A stretch of DNA of 6,911 bases, from the NCBI GenBank assembly GCA_003647385.1, contig QMMT01000111.1, forward strand, positions 1 to 6,911, in the 5' to 3' direction. The position numbers were made by a program, and so were the translations under genes. The DNA is from Deltaproteobacteria bacterium. Its GTDB lineage: Bacteria; Desulfobacterota; Desulfobacteria; Desulfobacterales; Desulfobacteraceae. Shown piece by piece: positions 1 to 5,575 of this stretch. The stretch's first letter is position 1. Every line of letters begins with the position of its first letter. The notes under the pieces are model-generated. The model was not told the origin of the DNA and searched no databases. It was given only the letters and a program-made list of their open reading frames with translations.

Positions 1-1297
1 GGTATGCATATGGTTCCAGCCCGATTGCATGCCTGAGACGATCTTCCGCCTGCCACCAGTGTGTTAATGCCAGGGCACGACTGGATCGTGCCCCGGAGAG
101 CGCAGCTTCCGCATCAACCAGATCTGCAGCGGAAAGTCGTCCTTCTGCAAAACGGTCTGTTTGTATCCTGGCTGTTTCTCTGGCAGCATTCACTGAGGCT
201 ATTGTCGCCCTATAACTTATTTCGGCCGCATGCCAGTCTGCTTTTGCGGCAACAAGCTCAGCCCGGGCCTGATTCTGAAGGGCTGCAAGCTGGTGCCGGT
301 TAATATTCCTGGCAGCCTGGGCCTGGGCTACAGCTGACCTGCGGCCGCTTCCATCCCATAAAGGCAGCAAGAGTTGTACAGACAGGGTCCATGTATTGTC
401 CCCCTCGCCATTAAATCCCTGATTTTTAATCCAGGAACCATCTATATTAAGCTCTGGAAAACGACTTGCTACAGCCCCTCTTAGGTCTGCATCTGCCGCC
501 TCTATCCGGGATTTAACAGTCTGGATATCGGGACGATTCATTGTACCGTTAACTCTTTCATCCGTTTTTTCAGGCGGATCATTAATTGGAATGACGATGT
601 CAAAAAACGATTTAGTTCCCATCAGTGCCGCTATTTTTGCCCGAAGTTCCTGCTCTTGTCCAATAAGCATTGCCAGTTTTCCCTTTACGGCTTCTTTATC
701 TGCAATCAACCGTAATTTTTCCACTCGGGCGGTTCTGCCTGCCTCAATGGAAACTGCGGCAACTTTGATGTGCCCTGTGAGGGCATCCATCTGTTTTTGC
801 AGGGCACTTTCCAATGCTTTAACCCCTGCAAGGCTGTGATACAGGTGGGCAGTGTCATGCAGAAGCTGTAACCCGACATCATTTTCCTGGGCACGGGCAG
901 CGTCCAGCTGCTTGCCGGCTGAATCCACTCCGGCAGTGATACGTCCATTGATATCCAACGGGAGACGGGCATTCAATCCGTATCCAATCTGGTTGTCATC
1001 AAAAAGTTTTGGCTGAAGGTTAACCGGGTAAGTGATAGGATTAATTAATCGACCGGAGTCATAATTGTTATTTCGGACCAAGGCATCAATTTCTCCAAAA
1101 TAGCGGCTCTTTGCCTGTTGTTTTGCTGCCTTCCATACTTCAGTTCTGGCACGGGCGGCCTTGAGAGCAGGTGTGTGTTGTTCAACCTGTGCTAAAATTT
1201 CACCCAGATTTTTACTGTCTGCATTTATAGCGAAACACAAAAAAAGGGCAGATATAAATAGAGAAAAATATCGAATTTTTAATGAGATGAAATACAT
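1..1297 (-). CDS. TolC-family outer-membrane efflux protein (3' end cut by window edge)
   Basis: The gene reads without a stop from ATG 1297 to the window edge, giving 432 residues. Residues 1-26 form a signal peptide: basic start (K7, R9), hydrophobic core, and a likely cut after FAINA before DSKNL. The mature part has long Ala/Gln/Glu-rich helices alternating with beta-like stretches (YGLNARLPLDI near residue 105 and WTLSVQLLLPLWDG near residue 310), the doubled layout of TolC/OEP channels. The end carries the family's typical FAEGRLSAADLVDAE segment and RLRHAIGLEP, so probably only a few residues are missing. By family it is a trimeric outer-membrane duct for tripartite efflux or type I secretion. 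It starts 33 bp after the permease stop, with a strong AAAGGAGG site 10 nt before the ATG (1308-1315), suggesting co-transcription. No adaptor or pump gene is visible; these may lie further left. Substrate cannot be told. Confidence 0.93.
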   Translation of the reverse strand, partial: MYFISLKIRYFSLFISALFLCFAINADSKNLGEILAQVEQHTPALKAARARTEVWKAAKQQAKSRYFGEIDALVRNNNYDSGRLINPITYPVNLQPKLFDDNQIGYGLNARLPLDINGRITAGVDSAGKQLDAARAQENDVGLQLLHDTAHLYHSLAGVKALESALQKQMDALTGHIKVAAVSIEAGRTARVEKLRLIADKEAVKGKLAMLIGQEQELRAKIAALMGTKSFFDIVIPINDPPEKTDERVNGTMNRPDIQTVKSRIEAADADLRGAVASRFPELNIDGSWIKNQGFNGEGDNTWTLSVQLLLPLWDGSGRRSAVAQAQAARNINRHQLAALQNQARAELVAAKADWHAAEISYRATIASVNAARETARIQTDRFAEGRLSAADLVDAEAALSGARSSRALALTHWWQAEDRLRHAIGLEPYAY

Positions 1298-1307
1298 GGA
1301 CCTGGCG

Positions 1308-1315
1308 CCTCCTTT
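1308..1315 (-). promoter_or_regulatory. Ribosome binding site of the TolC-family gene
   Basis: AAAGGAGG on the minus strand, 10 nt before ATG 1297. It is a near-perfect anti-Shine-Dalgarno match and fixes the start. A GGCGCC palindrome overlaps its 3' part, but no extended hairpin is visible. Confidence 0.75.
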
Positions 1316-1330
1316 AAAGTAAAGAATATG

Positions 1331-2647
1331 TTAGGAATCTATCTCATTGACAGGTTTAAAAAACAGCCGCCTTTCACTGAATAAGAGTTCGGATATGATA
1401 ACACACAGATAAAGACCGCCAATCCATTCAAGTGCCGTTAAATTGGTTTTATATAAATAGGAACACAGAACCCCCCAGGATATCAGTGCCGATATCATTC
1501 CTGTCAGGGGGATAGCCAGTCGTATACCAATTTTTTTTCTGAGTCTGACAGCGGACAGATTGATGGCAGCAAAAATCAACAGGAATGTGGAGCTGGCAAA
1601 GGACGATATAATTGTTAAATCAGTTGTATTTACAAAAAGAAGCGCCAGGAAGGTAATGGAGATCAGGCTGATATAAGGAATTTCTTTTGTACGTTCTTTG
1701 TGTGAAAAAACTTCAGGGAGGGCAGATTCCTGGGCCATAACCATGCTGAGACGGGCGGTACCAAAAAGGGTCGCATTGATGGCCGATGCCGTTGAAAGCA
1801 GTGCACCCAGTCCAATCAGCATAAACCCGGATTTGCCTAAAAAGGGCTTTGCGGCAATGGCAAGGGCATATTCTTTATATTTGCTGATTTCCGATGGCAG
1901 CAGGTTCCCTACGGCAACCAGGGAAACAAGGATGTAAACAGCCATGGTAATCCCAATTGAAATGACGATTGCTTTTCCCAGGTCCTGTTCGGGATTTTCC
2001 ATTTCATTGACTGCATTCGGGATCAGTTCAAAGCCTTCATAGGCAACAAAGATGAGAGCGGCCCCCATCAAAACACCTGTTTTCCCCAGGTTAAAGACGG
2101 GGAGAAGATAGTCTGACTTGACATAGAAAAGGCCTGCAACTGCAAAGAGAGACAGGATCAGTACTTTGATTATCACAATAACGTCTTCAGTTTCTCCGGC
2201 TGCTTTTACCCCATATAGATTGATTCCCAGAAATAATAGAAGAACCAATGACTCCAGCAGATGATGCATAGCCGGGCCATGGGTGGTCTCTCCGAACATG
2301 GCTGTACCATAAACACCGAATGTATAGGCATAGAGTGCAAGGGTGCCGATATATCCGGCAAGCAAAAGCCATCCGCCAATCCCGGAGATATTCTTGTGCC
2401 GGAATGCATGCTCAAGATATGTGAAGCTGCCGCCGGCAGAGTGATAGAAAAGACCCAGTCTGGAATAGGAAAATCCGGTTAAAAGGGCAATGAATCCTCC
2501 CAGGGCAAACGCAATGGGTGCGGCATGACCGGAAAGCGCCACAGACAAACCAAGGACGGAAAAAATACCACCGCCCACCATGCCGCCGACACCCATGGCA
2601 ATGAGTTCTTTAAGGCCAAGTTTTTCAACATTTTTCCTGTCATCCAA
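1331..2647 (-). CDS. APC-superfamily amino-acid permease
   Basis: 438 residues with about 12 hydrophobic segments, the usual size for the amino acid-polyamine-organocation superfamily; an inner-membrane secondary transporter. Segment 1 has the hallmark glycine-rich unwound helix GVGGMVGGGIF (residues 19-29). Segment 6 and its loop have the FVAYEGFELIPNAVNEMENP stretch (200-219), matching the family pattern FxAYxGFE...EmxNPxxxlxxAI. The segment 8 region has STASAINATLFGTARLSMVMAQ followed by a LPEVF turn (about 285-314). These features establish the fold; the substrate (amino acid, polyamine or other amine) cannot be assigned. The start is TTG 2647: an in-frame TAG lies 18 nt upstream with no ATG or GTG between, and AAGGAG sits 7 nt before the TTG. 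The ATG at 2643 is out of frame. It precedes the TolC-family gene by 33 bp and follows the Crp/Fnr gene by 113 bp. Confidence 0.92.
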   Translation of the reverse strand: MDDRKNVEKLGLKELIAMGVGGMVGGGIFSVLGLSVALSGHAAPIAFALGGFIALLTGFSYSRLGLFYHSAGGSFTYLEHAFRHKNISGIGGWLLLAGYIGTLALYAYTFGVYGTAMFGETTHGPAMHHLLESLVLLLFLGINLYGVKAAGETEDVIVIIKVLILSLFAVAGLFYVKSDYLLPVFNLGKTGVLMGAALIFVAYEGFELIPNAVNEMENPEQDLGKAIVISIGITMAVYILVSLVAVGNLLPSEISKYKEYALAIAAKPFLGKSGFMLIGLGALLSTASAINATLFGTARLSMVMAQESALPEVFSHKERTKEIPYISLISITFLALLFVNTTDLTIISSFASSTFLLIFAAINLSAVRLRKKIGIRLAIPLTGMISALISWGVLCSYLYKTNLTALEWIGGLYLCVIISELLFSERRLFFKPVNEIDS

Positions 2648-2654
2648 TGCGTTT

Positions 2655-2660
2655 CTCCTT
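2655..2660 (-). promoter_or_regulatory. Ribosome binding site that decides the permease TTG start
   Basis: AAGGAG on the minus strand, 7 nt before TTG 2647. An in-frame TAG upstream and the absence of an in-frame ATG or GTG make TTG the only well-supported start for the full permease. Confidence 0.75.
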
Positions 2661-2713
2661 ATGGTCTATCCGTGATGCATCGTCATATTCTTTATTTTTA
2701 TGGTTGCTGCAAG

Positions 2714-2742
2714 ATAAAATAAAACAGTCCATAGCTCTGCAA
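2714..2742 (-). promoter_or_regulatory. Candidate sigma70-like promoter of the permease-TolC unit
   Basis: On the minus strand, TTGCAG (2742-2737) and TTTTAT (2719-2714) are separated by 17 bp. The first differs from TTGACA at two positions and the second from TATAAT at two, so this is a weak match found by eye in AT-rich DNA. It lies in the only gap of the leftward run longer than 50 bp, just after the regulator stop. The weak -35 is overlapped by a Crp-like palindrome, which would fit an activator-dependent promoter. Confidence 0.3.
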
Positions 2743-2753
2743 CCCAGGTTACA
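2738..2753. promoter_or_regulatory. Candidate Crp/Fnr-family operator (16-bp imperfect palindrome)
   Basis: On the minus strand the site reads TGTAACCTGGGTTGCA, that is TGTAA-N6-TTGCA. Six of eight base pairs are symmetric, with a core AACC-N2-GGTT. Half-site length and 16-bp span match Crp-type operators (TGTGA-N6-TCACA). It overlaps the -35 of the candidate permease promoter; its centre is about 39 bp before the inferred transcription start, close to the -41.5 of class II Crp sites. It begins 8 bp beyond the stop of the Crp/Fnr-like gene. Binding by that regulator is inference. Confidence 0.35.
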
Positions 2754-2760
2754 AAAATGT

Positions 2761-3495
2761 TTATTTCATTAAAAACTGATTCTCTATTTTGTTTAACAGA
2801 AGGTGTAATCCTTTAATCCTCAAATGCTTTCTGCTTGTTTCAAGAATACCCTCTTTTTTTAATGTCTGTACATGCCTGTTTACAACCACCCTGACTGAGC
2901 CTATCATATGTGCCAGTTCCTCATGGGGAAGGTCATTAATTAATTTCAGGCCTTCCTGAGAATGATCATGATCGACATGGCGTACAATAAGTTTAGTCAA
3001 CCTTGTCAACGTGTCATGAAGGGTCAGATCAGAGGCCAGTTCTTCAAGGTCCCTGATCTGTTTTCCAAGATAAGGCAGAAAGTTTTCATTGAATTCAGGA
3101 TGGGTTTCAATCCAGTCATGGGCCTTTTTCAAAGGGGCTGAAATGACCTCAAGATCATCAATGGCAGTTGTAACCACGTGGTGTTCCTTATGGTCTAAAA
3201 AACTGATGACATCAAAAGCATCTCCGGGGCCTAAAAGAAAAACCGTCAACTCACGGCCGGTATCGGGATGGATCTGCGAGACTTTCATCCGTCCGGAAAT
3301 GAGAATGTAAAACCGTTCAAGGGTCTGCCTGGAGTTCATGGCAGGGGAATTTTTCATCCATGTCTCGCGATGAAAATACAGCAGCATATTTTGAATCGTT
3401 TTTTTTTCAAGGCCGGAAAAAAGAGGTGATTTGCACAGGATCTTAACAACATTTAAGTAGAAGGGTGAATTCGGCTTCATAGTGATTCTTAACAT
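2761..3495 (-). CDS. Crp/Fnr-family transcriptional regulator
   Basis: 244 residues. A cyclic-nucleotide-binding-type beta-roll spans about 25-135 (FYILISGRMKVSQ at 62-74; LLGPGDAFDVISFL at 87-100), followed by a long dimer helix (about 136-172) and a winged helix-turn-helix (about 188-232; HEELAHMIGSVRVVVNRHVQ with the wing after KKEGIL). The cAMP-contact positions of Crp (Glu72, Arg82-Ser83) align with FDV and HH, so cAMP binding is unlikely. Only one cysteine (C21) is present, so an Fnr-type iron-sulfur cluster is not expected. The signal is unknown; haem or another small ligand is possible. In the recognition helix, R202 and R207 match the Crp Arg contacts, but the usual Glu is V203. The start is ATG 3495 or ATG 3480; neither has a strong ribosome site. 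It may control the adjacent permease-TolC genes through the palindrome at 2738-2753. Confidence 0.9.
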   Translation of the reverse strand: MLRITMKPNSPFYLNVVKILCKSPLFSGLEKKTIQNMLLYFHRETWMKNSPAMNSRQTLERFYILISGRMKVSQIHPDTGRELTVFLLGPGDAFDVISFLDHKEHHVVTTAIDDLEVISAPLKKAHDWIETHPEFNENFLPYLGKQIRDLEELASDLTLHDTLTRLTKLIVRHVDHDHSQEGLKLINDLPHEELAHMIGSVRVVVNRHVQTLKKEGILETSRKHLRIKGLHLLLNKIENQFLMK

Positions 3496-3513
3496 TTTTC
3501 CGTTCAGGTTTTC

Positions 3514-3543
3514 AATATTTATATATATTTAATTAATTAAAAA
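3514..3543. promoter_or_regulatory. All-A/T tract ahead of the regulator gene
   Basis: Thirty consecutive A/T bases fill most of the 41-bp gap between the DUF202 gene and the regulator and run a few bases into the DUF202 stop region. Such a tract could supply a -10-like element or easily melted DNA for an extra promoter of the regulator. No clear -35 partner is visible, so a defined promoter is not claimed. Confidence 0.25.
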
Positions 3544-3947
3544 GCAGATACTATATGGATTAAATAAACAGATAAAAGAATCCCGATAGCAGCCAGTAAA
3601 ATAGCAATTAAAATGTCACTGACAATGCTTGGCTGATAGGTATCTTCCATGATCTGCCTTTCTGTTTTCTGGAACCGGTATGTGGCCAGTAACCCGGCAA
3701 AAGCCCCCATTGCAACCAGGAAAACTCCCAGGAAAGTCAGGGATTGATGCCCGATTAATGAACCATCTCCCACTGCAATTTTTGCATGGTCCAGGGGAAG
3801 GCTGAATTTTTCAATCACAAAACCAAAGGCCATAATCCCAATACTGGTCCTGATCCAGGATAGAAAAGTACGTTCATTGGCCATATGTACCCGGCGGTTT
3901 TTTACCCGGGTCTGTTTATAATCTTCTGAAACACTTCTTTTAAACAT
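3537..3947 (-). CDS. DUF202 / YidH-like inner-membrane protein
   Basis: 136 residues with the DUF202 signature HMANERTFLSWIRTSIGIMA (21-40), matching the LANERTFLAWIRT region of E. coli YidH. Three membrane helices follow at about 31-48, 66-87 and 110-134, with short linkers (FQKTERQIMED between helices 2 and 3). The length is normal for the family and the gene looks intact. The family is a small integral inner-membrane protein of unknown biochemical role, so no reaction is assigned. The start ATG 3947 is supported by GGAG 5 nt upstream. It sits 35 bp after the YafD-like gene and 41 bp before the regulator, on the same strand, so it is probably co-transcribed with the YafD-like gene. Confidence 0.92.
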   Translation of the reverse strand: MFKRSVSEDYKQTRVKNRRVHMANERTFLSWIRTSIGIMAFGFVIEKFSLPLDHAKIAVGDGSLIGHQSLTFLGVFLVAMGAFAGLLATYRFQKTERQIMEDTYQPSIVSDILIAILLAAIGILLSVYLIHIVSAF

Positions 3948-3982
3948 ATTTACTCCATATTTTTTTTACTGTGCGCGATTAT

Positions 3983-4855
3983 TCAGGAACTGGCAAGAGA
4001 AAACTCAATTTCCATGGCCTTATGGTCGGAGGACCTGATATTTTTAAATACCGTTGCCTGTTTTATTTTCAGCCCTTTATAAAATACATGATCCAGAAAA
4101 TATCTGAACCGTTTTGTCCGGGTATCCGGAAAAAAGACTGCTTCCTTTAATCCCAGCCGCTCAGTTATGCCGGATAAAATAAAAATTCTTTTTTTATTCC
4201 ATGTGTTAAAATCGCCGGCAAAAATAACCGGGCCCCGGTGATCTTTGATTTTTTTTTCAAGGCCTGACATTTGTGATTCAAATGCAGCAGACCTGACAAA
4301 ATTGAGGCCGTGGATATTGACCACAATCAGGGTGGCCAGGTCTTTTTTAAATGGATATTCAGTTATAAGTGAAATTTTCGAGGTATGTATTACTGGCTCT
4401 TTGGAGAAGGTTCGAAGGTAGTCTACCCGGACGGGACAAACTTTTGATAAAGTCATGACCCCGGTGCCGAAAACAGATTCTTTATGGTAAGAAAAGCTTT
4501 TGGCAAAGTGCTGGCCCATCCCCCTGATATTAAAAATATCCAGGTTGTCGTCCTCTATGCAGGCTTCCTGTATCAGGATAATATCCATCCCCCCTGACAG
4601 CCTGATAAAATCATCTTTCCAGCCGGCTCTTTTGCCTTTATAGATATTCCAGTTCAAAACTTTTATGGATCCGGGATCAAGGGCCTTTTGTGAAAACCCT
4701 GGAATGGATTCAATCACCCGGCCGGGAGTTGGTGTCAGTATATGATAATATTTGTTCACAGCTGTTCCGGAAAATAAAAAAATGATGCCCAATGCGGCAA
4801 AGAGAATACAGGTAAAAAAAATTTTTGACCAGTGATTGTTTCCTTTAACGCTCAT
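3983..4855 (-). CDS. yafD: YafD-family membrane-anchored endonuclease/exonuclease/phosphatase protein
   Basis: 290 residues. A hydrophobic helix (about 12-31) forms an N-terminal anchor or uncleaved signal, placing the domain most likely in the periplasm. The rest is an EEP (DNase I-like) metal-dependent phosphohydrolase with all catalytic blocks: NWNIYKGKRAGW (68-79, metal-site N70), ILIQEA (93-98, E97), VVNIHGLNF (178-186), FAGDFNTW (212-219, D215 and N217), LDHVFYKGL (254-262) and SSDHKAMEIEF (275-285, D277-H278). Block order and wording (WNIYK, GVMTLS, VVNIH, GDFNxW, FVFYRGL-like, SDH) closely follow E. coli YafD (UPF0294), which lends the symbol. The substrate (nucleic acid, phospholipid or phosphoinositide-like) is unknown. 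It is first in the leftward run; ATG 4855 has only a weak ribosome site (GGAT). Nothing suggests inactivation. Confidence 0.88.
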   Translation of the reverse strand: MSVKGNNHWSKIFFTCILFAALGIIFLFSGTAVNKYYHILTPTPGRVIESIPGFSQKALDPGSIKVLNWNIYKGKRAGWKDDFIRLSGGMDIILIQEACIEDDNLDIFNIRGMGQHFAKSFSYHKESVFGTGVMTLSKVCPVRVDYLRTFSKEPVIHTSKISLITEYPFKKDLATLIVVNIHGLNFVRSAAFESQMSGLEKKIKDHRGPVIFAGDFNTWNKKRIFILSGITERLGLKEAVFFPDTRTKRFRYFLDHVFYKGLKIKQATVFKNIRSSDHKAMEIEFSLASS

Positions 4856-4996
4856 TTTGAATCCAATTTATCTTTTTTCTATCCGTTTATTAAAATTTGT
4901 GGACATTCTCCGAAACCTTTAATACGGTAATAAATAATTAAAACAGATACAATATTTATCCGTTAAAATATTTTGGGATGTCTAAAAGAGGGTAAA
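4856..4996. promoter_or_regulatory. Divergent intergenic region with probable promoters both ways
   Basis: AT-rich spacer between the leftward YafD-like gene and the rightward two-gene operon, so it should carry a promoter in each direction. A TACAAT at 4948-4953 (+) is a good -10-like hexamer about 44 bp before ATG 4997, but no convincing -35 lies 16-18 bp upstream. TATCCGTT occurs twice in direct orientation (4880-4887 and 4957-4964), and a related ACGGTA lies inverted at 4924-4929. No clear minus-strand promoter could be singled out. Confidence 0.4.
4987..4992 (+). promoter_or_regulatory. Ribosome binding site selecting ATG 4997
   Basis: AGAGGG 4 nt before ATG 4997. It favours this start over the in-frame TTG at 4973, which would place these bases inside the coding region and delay the signal anchor. 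Confidence 0.55.
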
Positions 4997-5575
4997 ATGA
5001 AAAAATGCATGATATGGCTATGTCTGGGAATTTTCATCGGGTTTTTGACCCATTCTTTGTGGATGAACGATAAGATAAATCCCTGGAAGCCCGTCCTTGA
5101 AGAAACAAGCTTCCAATATCTGGAGTATTCTGTTGAAGATATTATAAAAGGAGTTCAGACGATTGAAGAGGATCTCAAAAATAGCAAGAAAGAACAGCCG
5201 GACAAAATACTCCATCATACGATGAATCTTTTATTAAAGCTGGAGTATTATTATCTGCCCATCACACAGGTAAGGCAGCAGATATATGATGCCGACCGGC
5301 TGCTTTCCCTTAATCAGGTTCAAAAAGCCAAAGATAACCTGGCCCGGGCTGAGAATCGATTATCCCGGATAGAAAATTCAAATGAAAATCGTGTTATTAA
5401 AAAAGCGGCGGCCCGTCTGGATACCCTGGTCAAGGCAGCCATTCTTGAAATGGACGGACCCCGTGAACAAGCTGTTGCAAAACTCGAAGCAGCAGGAGCT
5501 TATGCCAACCTGATGCTGCTGAAAGGAGAACTGGTTCTTTCGGGAGTTGATGATGCCCAAAGTCCGGTAAAATGA
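4997..5575 (+). CDS. Unrecognised membrane-anchored helical protein (192 aa)
   Basis: I do not recognise this family. The chosen start ATG 4997 has AGAGGG 4 nt upstream and begins MKKCMIWLCLGIFIGFLTHS, a classic signal anchor; an alternative TTG at 4973 would add eight polar residues and has no ribosome site. One hydrophobic helix spans about residues 4-22. There is no lipobox, so it is probably anchored rather than a lipoprotein, with the remaining 170 residues in the periplasm. That part is almost entirely helical: an amphipathic acidic/lysine-rich stretch (about 40-65), LLLKLEYYYLPITQVRQQI (about 78-96), then Ala/Leu-rich helices with an alternating pattern reminiscent of TPR or helical-hairpin repeats (about 97-180). 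Its stop overlaps the start of the MgtC-DUF4010 gene (ATGA), implying coupled translation and perhaps a joint function. No catalytic motif is visible. Confidence 0.8.
   Translation: MKKCMIWLCLGIFIGFLTHSLWMNDKINPWKPVLEETSFQYLEYSVEDIIKGVQTIEEDLKNSKKEQPDKILHHTMNLLLKLEYYYLPITQVRQQIYDADRLLSLNQVQKAKDNLARAENRLSRIENSNENRVIKKAAARLDTLVKAAILEMDGPREQAVAKLEAAGAYANLMLLKGELVLSGVDDAQSPVK

Noticed and set aside
61..839. Plus-strand open frames opposite the TolC-family gene
   Set aside because: Low-complexity antisense shadows (Ser/Ala- or Leu/Gln/Arg-rich) without ribosome sites; the minus-strand TolC reading explains the region.
706..972. 88-codon minus-strand open frame inside the TolC-family gene
   Set aside because: It is out of frame with the well-supported TolC reading and has no family features; a shadow frame.
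1298..1330. Possible terminator or promoter between permease and TolC gene
   Set aside because: The gap is only 33 bp and holds the ribosome site; the GGCGCC palindrome has no supporting stem or T run.
3948..3982. Terminator between the YafD-like and DUF202 genes
   Set aside because: A run of eight T on the plus strand (A on the transcript) is present, but no GC-rich stem precedes it and the run has the wrong polarity for leftward transcription.
4978..4995. Five-codon upstream open frame (ATG 4978 to TAA 4995)
   Set aside because: Very short, with no ribosome site; likely chance, though it ends one base before ATG 4997.
4973..4996. TTG 4973 as the start of the 192-residue protein
   Set aside because: It has no ribosome site and adds a polar stretch before a clean MKK signal anchor; ATG 4997 has AGAGGG upstream.
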